A stretch of DNA of 64,000 nt from Allopusillimonas sp048270225 (GTDB lineage Bacteria > Pseudomonadota > Gammaproteobacteria > Burkholderiales > Burkholderiaceae_B), in NCBI GenBank assembly GCA_048270225.1, contig JBLWTG010000003.1, positions 124,001 to 188,000 on the forward strand. The letters run 5' to 3'. How positions within the stretch are numbered: the stretch's first letter is position 1; the number at the start of each line of letters is the position of its first letter. This document shows positions 1 through 6,458 of this stretch, in pieces. The notes under the pieces are model-generated. The model saw nothing but the letters and a program-made list of their open reading frames with translations, ran no database searches and was not told the origin of the DNA. A program made the position numbers and the translations under genes.

Positions 1-409
1 AGACTTCGTCGGTCGACACATGATGGAAGCGAAAAGCTTTGCGGGCTGCCGGCGCCAGCGCTTCGTAGTACGCGCGCGTCACTTCGAGCAGAATGCATGT
101 GCCCACAATATTGGTCTCAATGAACGCGGCGGGACCGGCCAGAGAGCGGTCCACATGCGATTCGGCCGCCAGATGCATGACCGCTTGCGGCTGGTGCCGG
201 CGGAAAACGCGTTCCAGGCCGGCGCGATTGCAGATGTCCAGATGTTCGAATGCGTAGCGATGGCTGCCCGCCACCTCGGCCACGCTGTCCAGACTGCCTG
301 CGTAGGTGAGTTTGTCGACATTGATCACGCTGTCATCCGAACGCTGGATGATATGGCGGATAAGCGCCGAGCCGATAAAGCCCGCGCCGCCTGTGATCAG
401 GATTTTCAT
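1..409 (-). CDS. rfbB: dTDP-glucose 4,6-dehydratase, N-terminal part (gene runs off the window)
   Basis: Converts dTDP-glucose to dTDP-4-keto-6-deoxyglucose, second step of dTDP-L-rhamnose synthesis in the cytoplasm. About 136 codons are visible. The protein opens with the Rossmann motif GGAGFIG directly after the ATG at 409, continues with the family strings INVDKLTYAG and AAESHVDRS, and reaches VSTDEV just before the window edge. The extended-SDR catalytic Tyr-Lys and the whole C-terminal half lie outside. The other rhamnose genes rfbD and rfbC are on the same strand further right but are separated from it by infA and pgi. rfbA is not seen and may follow downstream of rfbB, outside the window. 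The assignment of the visible part is secure. Confidence 0.93.
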   Translation of the reverse strand, partial: MKILITGGAGFIGSALIRHIIQRSDDSVINVDKLTYAGSLDSVAEVAGSHRYAFEHLDICNRAGLERVFRRHQPQAVMHLAAESHVDRSLAGPAAFIETNIVGTCILLEVTRAYYEALAPAARKAFRFHHVSTDEV

Positions 410-566
410 GTATATGCTCCGTCAGACGCTTGGTCTCGGGAAGCTGACCGTGCTTGGCCGGATCTTGCCGAACAGCGCATGTCAGGAGGGTGGTGATGAG
501 CGGCACAGTATAAATCGCAGGGCAGCTTCTGGGGACGGGCCGGATAGCCGGCCTATGTCTTAAGTG

Positions 567-596
567 TTGTTTACAGCGCACAAAAAATGGTATAAA
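567..596 (+). promoter_or_regulatory. candidate sigma-70 promoter upstream of infA
   Basis: TTGTTT at 567-572 and TATAAA at 591-596 are separated by 18 bp; a TTTACA at 570-575 with a 15-bp spacer is the alternative -35. The stretch around it is locally AT-rich. Position far upstream of infA is odd, so the transcript it starts is uncertain. Confidence 0.4.
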
Positions 597-791
597 CCAC
601 CCCCCTGTGGTAACATATAAAGGCTCAATGCTCACGCATTTTGCAAAAAGCAGCCACATCAAGCCCCCGCCACTACAAGCGGGCGCGTCCCAAGGCGTAT
701 CGCTTGCCAGCGCATCTAACCCTAGCGTCCTTCGCGTTTCGTAGCAAGATAAACCAGCAGGTCTTGTCCGCTGCTTGGATATTTCCAGTAA

Positions 792-808
792 GCGCTTCTC
801 CGAAGCGC
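792..808 (+). other. short perfect hairpin in the infA leader
   Basis: GCGCTTC (792-798), loop TCC, GAAGCGC (802-808). There is no T-tract after it, so it is not an intrinsic terminator. It may be leader RNA structure. Confidence 0.3.
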
Positions 809-1005
809 AGCAACCGATGCCTTTGCCGGTGTCAACGCAGCAATCGTTATCCTCTTGTCTCTGGCAGACGACAGGCGCCGCTTCCGATCCAGTCTGGCGT
901 GTCGGACGACGGGCGCGGCATGATTGCAGCACAGCCAGGCAGGTTGATCCGCAATGCGGGTCCCGCCTCAAGTGCACATCTATTGTCTTTTTACAGGAGT
1001 AATCT

Positions 1006-1263
1006 ATGGCTAAAGAAGAACTGATCGAAATGGGCGGACTCGTCACAGAAGTCCTGCCGGATTCTCGCTTTCGCGTTACCCTGGACAACGGACACCCGGT
1101 CGTTGCTTATACCGGCGGAAAAATGCGCAAGCATCATATCCGTATACTCGCGGGCGACAAAGTCTCGCTCGAAATGTCGCCCTACGACCTGACCAAGGGC
1201 CGCATCACTTATCGTCACATTGCCGGCCGCACGCCTGGCGTCAGCACACAGCGCCGCCGCTGA
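1006..1263 (+). CDS. infA: translation initiation factor IF-1 (stand-alone, second-copy type)
   Basis: IF-1 binds the ribosomal A site with IF-2 and IF-3 during initiation. The 85-residue protein is one S1-like OB fold: it begins MAKEELIEM, carries GKMRKHHIRILAGDKV and YDLTKGRITYRH, and ends in a short basic tail GVSTQRRR. The ribosomal-operon IF-1 is usually 72 residues, and the longer, tailed form outside the ribosomal operon is the extra copy commonly found in Burkholderiales. A good AGGAG lies 8 bp before the ATG. pgi follows 75 bp downstream on the same strand. Identity is clear; whether it is the main IF-1 of the cell is not visible here. Confidence 0.93.
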   Translation: MAKEELIEMGGLVTEVLPDSRFRVTLDNGHPVVAYTGGKMRKHHIRILAGDKVSLEMSPYDLTKGRITYRHIAGRTPGVSTQRRR

Positions 1264-1338
1264 TTCAATTTTCGCGGCATCCCGCTGCGCTCCTCTGGCA
1301 TTACAATCAATCGATAAACATGCCTTCAAGGAGCGTCA

Positions 1339-2937
1339 GTGGTCAGCACCCTTCCCCCAAGCGGTTCTGCCGGGTTTCGCGCGCTGCGCGATTTGCCTGA
1401 ATGGCAGGCTTTCGAAAACGCCGCGACACAATCCCCCATTCACACCCATCGCCTGCGCATTCTCAGCGCGGCCGGTCTTGACGTTGACATCAGCGGGCAA
1501 GGCTCTTCACCTGAATTGACACGTGCCACCCAGGCACTGCTGGAGGCGCGCGATTTCCCGCAGGCACGGGAGCAATTGCTCAGTGGCGGGATCGTCAACG
1601 CGACTGAGCATAGGGCTGCCTGGCACACAGCCTTGCGTGCGCCCGATCCGGTCGAGGAGATCGCCGCGGAGCGACAGCGTCTGACAGAGTTCGTGCGGCA
1701 GGCCGACTCCGAGCGCCGCTGGCGCAATATCGTCCATATCGGCATAGGAGGCAGCGACTGGGGCGTGCGCCTGGCTGTCAATGCCTTCGGCTATGCGGGA
1801 GCCTGGCGGCAGGTGCACTTCGTGGCCAATATTGACGGGCATGCCATGCAGGGCGGCCTGGCTGGCTTTGATCCGCATGACACACTCATCGTCATGGCAT
1901 CCAAGTCATTCACCACTGCGGAAACACTGCAGAATGGCACGCGCGCGCTGGAGTGGCTCCAGGCTGCGGGGATCCAGCATCCCTATGAACAGGTCGTTGC
2001 GGTCACCGCACGCCCCGACGTTGCGCAGGCATGGGGTATCCCCAAGTCCCATGTATTCCGTCTGTGGGACTGGGTAGGGGGGCGGTTCTCCCTGTGGTCG
2101 TCCGTCAGCCTGACCACGGCGCTTGCCGTGGATACCGACGTCGTTGCCGGCATGCAGGCCGGCGCCGCCGCCATGGATGCGCATTTTGCCGAGGCTCCTC
2201 TCGAGGACAATGCGCCAGTCCAGATGGCAATCTCCGGTATCGTCAATCGCAGTGTGCTGGGTTATGGCTCGCTCAATATCGCACCCTATGATTTCCGACT
2301 CTCGGAGCTGGTCCCATACATACAGCAGTTGGAGATGGAGTCGCTGGGCAAATCGGTGGATTTGTCGGGCGCTCCTGTTGGGGTTCCGACCGGTCCTGCC
2401 GTCTGGGGCATGCCGGGCACAGACGCGCAGCATACTTTTTTCCAGTGGCTGCATCAGGGCAGCGATGGCGCGCCCGTAGATTTCATTGTGTGCAGGCAGG
2501 CAGACCATGGCTGGCCCGCACATCATCAGAGTCTGTTGGCCAATTGCCTGGCGCAGCGCGAAGCTTTGCTGAAGGGGAAAACCTATGAGCAGGCTCTGCA
2601 GGAGTGTCTTGATGCCGGGATGGAACGCGGGCAGGCAGAATGGCTGGCGCATCATAAAGTCCATGCCGGGGGGCGCCCGTCCAATCTCATTGTGCTGCCC
2701 CGACTTTCTCCCTATGCACTGGGTGCGCTGCTGGCGCTCTATGAGCACAAGATTTTCGTTCAAGGTCTGGTCTGGGGGATCAACCCGTTTGATCAATGGG
2801 GGGTCGAGTACGGCAAGGTGCTGGCGCAGGGCATTACCGCTGAGCTGGCAGGCACGTCGGAGATGGACGGCAACCACGATGCCTCGACGGCGCATTGGGT
2901 TTCTCTGCTGGCGGCGTCGACAACCACACCGCAATAA
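1339..2937 (+). CDS. pgi: glucose-6-phosphate isomerase
   Basis: Interconverts glucose 6-phosphate and fructose 6-phosphate and so feeds sugar-nucleotide synthesis for the surrounding polysaccharide genes. The 532-residue protein is slightly shorter than E. coli Pgi. Two SIS domains are recognisable: IGIGGSDWG near residue 137 and the phosphate loop ASKSFTTAET near 188; YIQQLEMESLGKSVD and the C-terminal VWGINPFDQWGVEYGK are family signatures. The start is a GTG preceded by AAGGAG at good spacing. It converges with rfbD, their stop codons being 3 bp apart. The assignment is secure. Confidence 0.96.
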   Translation: MVSTLPPSGSAGFRALRDLPEWQAFENAATQSPIHTHRLRILSAAGLDVDISGQGSSPELTRATQALLEARDFPQAREQLLSGGIVNATEHRAAWHTALRAPDPVEEIAAERQRLTEFVRQADSERRWRNIVHIGIGGSDWGVRLAVNAFGYAGAWRQVHFVANIDGHAMQGGLAGFDPHDTLIVMASKSFTTAETLQNGTRALEWLQAAGIQHPYEQVVAVTARPDVAQAWGIPKSHVFRLWDWVGGRFSLWSSVSLTTALAVDTDVVAGMQAGAAAMDAHFAEAPLEDNAPVQMAISGIVNRSVLGYGSLNIAPYDFRLSELVPYIQQLEMESLGKSVDLSGAPVGVPTGPAVWGMPGTDAQHTFFQWLHQGSDGAPVDFIVCRQADHGWPAHHQSLLANCLAQREALLKGKTYEQALQECLDAGMERGQAEWLAHHKVHAGGRPSNLIVLPRLSPYALGALLALYEHKIFVQGLVWGINPFDQWGVEYGKVLAQGITAELAGTSEMDGNHDASTAHWVSLLAASTTTPQ

Positions 2938-2940
2938 GCC

Positions 2941-3957
2941 TCAGAGGGCGGCGTCCCGTCCTATGGGCTTGCCAGCGCTTTCTGCAAGCAACAGGCCGAC
3001 AACCTTTGCAAGACTGTGTTCGAGCGGCAGGCAGGCAATCCCCATTGCCTTGATTTTTTCGCATGACAGCACCGACATGGCGGGGCGCGCAGCGGGCGCC
3101 GCGTAAGCCGACGATTTGATGGCATAAAGCCTGGGTATGCGCAGGCTTTTGTCCTGCGATGAAGCGCAGGCCAGGATCTGTTGTGCAAAAGCATGCCATG
3201 TCATGGCCTGGCTGCCGCAATAGTGATAGATCCTGTCTGTGTCGGGCGCGTTGGCGTCGGGCATTTGCGCAGACGGCGCGTCGGGGTTCTGTCCGGCGTT
3301 GTGCCGGAGGGCGAGTGAAATAACGGCCTGCGCCAGATCGCCCGCATAGGTCGGGCAGCCGGTTTGGTCGTCAACGACGCGCAGGGCAGGCGCATTGGAG
3401 CCGGACGGGCTGCCGGCACGCAGGTCCACGCCTGGCCCGCTCTGCGTGCCGGTGGTTGCTTGTTGCAGTATGCTGCGCACGAAATTATGGCCATATTCGC
3501 TAAACAGCCACGATGTCCTGATCACGATGGCGTCGGGCAGCGTGCTCAACACGTTCTGCTCTCCCTGCATCTTGCTGAGTCCGTATTGGTTGATGGGCAG
3601 CGGCGCGTCGAGCTCCGTATAGGGCTGTGCCGTCCGCCCGTCAAAAACATAGTCTGTTGATATATGCACCAGGCGTGCGCGTGCCTGGGCCGCCGCCGTG
3701 GCCAGATTGGCCGGCCCCAGCGCATTGACAGCGTCGGCCCGTACCGGATTGTGTTCGGCCTGATCCACGGCGTTGAACGCTGCGGCATTGATGATGATGT
3801 CCGGGACATGGGCGCCGACATAGGCCTGGACCGCCTGTTCATTGGCGATATCAAGCTCGTCGTGGCGCGGAGCAAACACTTGCCACTCGGCGGGCAGGCG
3901 GTCCAGCAGGCAGCGTCCGAGCTGGCCGCTGCCACCTGTCAACAGGACTTTGCTCAC
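2941..3957 (-). CDS. rfbD: dTDP-4-dehydrorhamnose reductase
   Basis: Last step of dTDP-L-rhamnose synthesis: NAD(P)H reduction of dTDP-4-keto-L-rhamnose. An extended SDR protein that begins with LLTGGSGQLGR, has STDYVFDG near residue 99 and the catalytic YGLSK near 130, and later the rhamnose-reductase string RTSWLFSEYG. At 338 residues it is about 40 longer than most RfbD proteins; part of the excess is a Pro/Ala/Asp-rich insert near residues 222-244, in the region between the conserved DDQTGCPTY and the C-terminal part. It starts 10 bp after the rfbC stop, so the two are co-transcribed. Confidence 0.95.
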   Translation of the reverse strand: MSKVLLTGGSGQLGRCLLDRLPAEWQVFAPRHDELDIANEQAVQAYVGAHVPDIIINAAAFNAVDQAEHNPVRADAVNALGPANLATAAAQARARLVHISTDYVFDGRTAQPYTELDAPLPINQYGLSKMQGEQNVLSTLPDAIVIRTSWLFSEYGHNFVRSILQQATTGTQSGPGVDLRAGSPSGSNAPALRVVDDQTGCPTYAGDLAQAVISLALRHNAGQNPDAPSAQMPDANAPDTDRIYHYCGSQAMTWHAFAQQILACASSQDKSLRIPRLYAIKSSAYAAPAARPAMSVLSCEKIKAMGIACLPLEHSLAKVVGLLLAESAGKPIGRDAAL

Positions 3958-3967
3958 TGCGGACTCC

Positions 3968-4564
3968 TCATGATGTACTGGATACGCCTGCCGCAGGCAG
4001 CAATCCCGACTGCTCCAGCATCGTCAGCGTCAGGCCTTGTCTGTCTTTGCCGGACAGGATGGGGGCCGCTGCGCATGCAGGCCACGCAATGCCTACCGAG
4101 GGATCGTTCCATCGAAGACAGGCCTCGTCCCCTGGATGATAGTAGTCAGTGCATTTGTATTCAACCACGGCTTCTTCGGAAAGAGTCAGGAAGCCATGGG
4201 CAAATCCCGCAGGTATCCATAACTGTGTTTCGGCGGCATCGCCCGCTTTGCAGGCTGACAGGCTGACACCGTGCCAGCGGCCGAACGTGGGCGAACGTTG
4301 TCGCAGATCAACGGCGACATCGAATATCTCGCCCTGGCTCACTCTTATCAATTTGCCTTGCGGATGACTGCGCTGGTAGTGCATGCCCCGCAACACGCCC
4401 CGATGCGAGCGGCTGCAGTTATCCTGCACAAACTGAATATCTTGTCCAAGCAGGTCTGCATGGCGACTGGCTCGGAACGTCTCCAGAAAACAACCGCGTT
4501 CGTCATGAAAGACGGGTGTCTGGATCAGCATCAGTCCGGGTAGTGGCGTGTTCTGTATTTTCAT
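3968..4564 (-). CDS. rfbC: dTDP-4-dehydrorhamnose 3,5-epimerase
   Basis: Epimerises dTDP-4-keto-6-deoxyglucose at C3 and C5. The 198-residue cupin has the standard family layout: VFHDERGCFLETFR near residue 19, the catalytic-His string VLRGMHYQ near 57, FDVAVDLR near 80 and IPAGFAHGF near 117, followed by YKCTDYYHPGDE. It is the first gene of an rfbC-rfbD pair on the minus strand. Upstream it abuts a decayed gene on the opposite strand, so its promoter must lie in a very short gap or within that remnant. The assignment is secure. Confidence 0.95.
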   Translation of the reverse strand: MKIQNTPLPGLMLIQTPVFHDERGCFLETFRASRHADLLGQDIQFVQDNCSRSHRGVLRGMHYQRSHPQGKLIRVSQGEIFDVAVDLRQRSPTFGRWHGVSLSACKAGDAAETQLWIPAGFAHGFLTLSEEAVVEYKCTDYYHPGDEACLRWNDPSVGIAWPACAAAPILSGKDRQGLTLTMLEQSGLLPAAGVSSTS

Positions 4565-4605
4565 AAGAGGCGTTGCTCAGGCTTGCCCTGCGGTAATGGA
4601 GATTT

Positions 4606-5099
4606 ATGCGTGTATTGCTGCGTTCAGGCGTTTTGCCCGAACGTAATCTGGCCTCGTTGCTGTTTCGGCTTGAGCATAACAGGGGTATTGAAGACGTCAG
4701 CGAAATCATGCAGACTATTATGCTGTGCGCGAAGGGTGAAGAGCATGCGGAGTTGCGCCGCGCCTTTGCCGGCTGGATACGCCATGTGCTGCTGCCGCGC
4801 GCGTTACCGCAAATTAGGTTTCCACCGGCTCAAGATTTTACGGAGATCAAGGATATGCAGACCGAAACTCCCGGTCCTGGACTTACCAATGGAAAACCCA
4901 AGGGTTGCGCGAAGGACACCATGAGGGCCGCAAAGAAGGCCGTGCCAGCCTGCTGCGCCAGTTGCTGATTCAGAAATTCGGTGCATTGCCAGAGGAGTAT
5001 ACCCAGCGGCTGCAGGCAGCCTCGGCCCGTCAGATGGGGGTATGGGCCGGCAGGCTGCTTGCCGCCTCAACGCTGGAAGACGTATTTCGCAAAACATAG
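4606..5099 (+). pseudogene. remnant of an Rpn/YhgA-like PD-(D/E)XK nuclease family protein (DUF4351 tail)
   Basis: The first frame reads LLRSGVLPERNLASLLFRLE and later LRRAFAGWIRHVLLP, typical of the middle of putative-transposase YhgA/Rpn proteins. The match then jumps to another frame near 4857 (SWTYQWKTQGLREGHHEGRK), through the Gly/Glu/Arg repeat to the DUF4351 end LLAASTLEDVFRKT. So there is a frameshift near 4857, and the N-terminal nuclease part, roughly 200 residues, is missing: an in-frame stop lies just before 4606, next to the start of rfbC. This is a scar of a mobile or recombination-promoting gene at the edge of the rhamnose genes. Confidence 0.75.
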
Positions 5100-5122
5100 A
5101 AGATTGCCTGGCCGGTTTTCTG

Positions 5123-6337
5123 TCAGGTCCGCTCGAATATCCCTGCCGCGCCCATGCCGGTGCCGACGCACATCGTCAACATCCCATAGTCCAACTGGCG
5201 ACGGCGCAATCCATGAATGACGGTTGCTGCGCGGATTGCGCCGGTCGCGCCCAGTGGATGGCCCAGCGCGATGGCGCCGCCCAAGGGATTGACGACCTCG
5301 GGATTCAGCCCCACCTCCCGGATGACCGCCAGCGATTGAGCGGCGAAAGCTTCATTCAGTTCTATCCAGCCTAATTGGTCCAGTTTCAGTCCCGCCAGCT
5401 TCAATGCGTGCGGGATCGCTTCTTTGGGGCCTATGCCCATGATCTCCGGCGGTACGCCTTTCACAGCAAACGAGACAAACCTCGCCAGCGGCGTCAGCCC
5501 GTGCGTCTTCAATGCCTGTTCAGACACGACCAGCAAGGCGCCGGCGCCATCGGATATCTGGGAGCTGTTGCCGGCCGTGACGCTGCCCCTGGCGGCAAAC
5601 GCTGGCTTGAGTCGGGCCAGCGCCTCCAGGCTGGTATCTGGACGCGGCCCTTCATCCAGATTGATGGTGCGGCGCTGCACCATGACATCGTCATGCTTGC
5701 CGGCGGCAGCGGCAGCCAGATCAGGCAGGCGGCGTATCACTTCCACGGGCAGGATTTCGTCGCTGAACTCACCTGCCTGTTGGCCTGCAATGGCCCGCTC
5801 ATGCGAGCGCAAAGCAAAAGCGTCCTGATCCTGCCGCGAAACCTGCCAGCGTTGCGCCACCTCTTCGGCGGTCAACCCCATGCCATAGGCCATGCCCAGG
5901 TTTTCTTCCCGCTCGAAAATGGCGGGACTGAAACTGGTATTGATGCCCATCGTCGGCACCATACTCATGGACTCCACACCGCCTGCCAGCACGACATGTG
6001 CCTCCCCTGTGCGGATGCGGTCTGCCGCCATGGCGATCGCGGTCAATCCCGAGGCGCAGAAGCGGTTCACGGTGACGCCGGCAACGGAGGCGGGCAATCC
6101 GCTCAGCAGCACCCCCATGCGAGCCACATTCAATCCTTGCGGGCCTTCAGGAATAGCGCAGCCGATAATGGCGTCTTCTATGGCGGCCGGGTCCAGCCCA
6201 GGCGTTTGGGCCAGCAGGCCCTTGATGACCGCGGCCAGCAGTTCGTCAGGGCGGGTATGGGAGAAAAAGCCGCGAGGCGCCTTGCCGATGGGGCTGCGTG
6301 TGGCGGCGACGATATATGCTTGCTGCAATGTAGCCAT
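5123..6337 (-). CDS. fadA: acetyl-CoA C-acyltransferase (thiolase)
   Basis: Thiolytic cleavage of 3-ketoacyl-CoA, last step of beta-oxidation. The 404-residue protein shows all thiolase landmarks: the nucleophilic Cys in NRFCASGLTA near residue 90, NEAFAAQ near 345, the GHPLGATGA loop near 375 and the second catalytic Cys in CVGTGMGAAG near the end. The ATG at 6337 is chosen because it has a purine-rich AAGGAC upstream and gives the normal N terminus MATLQQAYIV; the open frame extends further upstream with no family sequence. It lies 121 bp downstream of the bifunctional fadB gene on the same strand, which makes a two-gene fatty acid degradation operon likely. Confidence 0.95.
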   Translation of the reverse strand: MATLQQAYIVAATRSPIGKAPRGFFSHTRPDELLAAVIKGLLAQTPGLDPAAIEDAIIGCAIPEGPQGLNVARMGVLLSGLPASVAGVTVNRFCASGLTAIAMAADRIRTGEAHVVLAGGVESMSMVPTMGINTSFSPAIFEREENLGMAYGMGLTAEEVAQRWQVSRQDQDAFALRSHERAIAGQQAGEFSDEILPVEVIRRLPDLAAAAAGKHDDVMVQRRTINLDEGPRPDTSLEALARLKPAFAARGSVTAGNSSQISDGAGALLVVSEQALKTHGLTPLARFVSFAVKGVPPEIMGIGPKEAIPHALKLAGLKLDQLGWIELNEAFAAQSLAVIREVGLNPEVVNPLGGAIALGHPLGATGAIRAATVIHGLRRRQLDYGMLTMCVGTGMGAAGIFERT

Positions 6338-6421
6338 GTTGGTGTCCTTGTCGAGTCCTGCTTGCCCAGGCCCGAATCTGGTGGTTACACGGGGGGGCGT
6401 CTGCTTGCGCAAACGTCCGCT

Positions 6422-6455
6422 TTGCCTGGCATGACGCATAGGCCAAGCCAGGCAA
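6422..6455 (-). other. inverted repeat between fadB and fadA
   Basis: TTGCCTGGC (6422-6430) and GCCAGGCAA (6447-6455) form a perfect 9-bp stem with a 16-nt loop immediately after the fadB stop. No T-tract follows on the minus strand, so this is probably an mRNA-stabilising or partial-termination hairpin rather than a complete terminator. A G7 run lies at 6391-6397. Confidence 0.4.
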
Positions 6456-6458
6456 TCG

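Larger units (their letters stand above)
410..1005. other. 596-bp stretch without a convincing gene between rfbB and infA
   Basis: It holds divergent upstream regions for rfbB (minus) and infA (plus). Open frames present here lack a recognisable protein and are not in keeping with neighbouring genes. A promoter-like pair lies near 567-596 and a perfect 7-bp stem lies at 792-808. If the promoter drives infA, the infA mRNA would carry an unusually long leader of about 400 nt. A small RNA cannot be excluded by eye. Confidence 0.5.

Noticed and set aside
641..1024. Open frame of 127 codons overlapping the infA start
   Set aside because: No recognisable domain, it runs across the infA ribosome binding site and start, and its composition is unlike neighbouring proteins.
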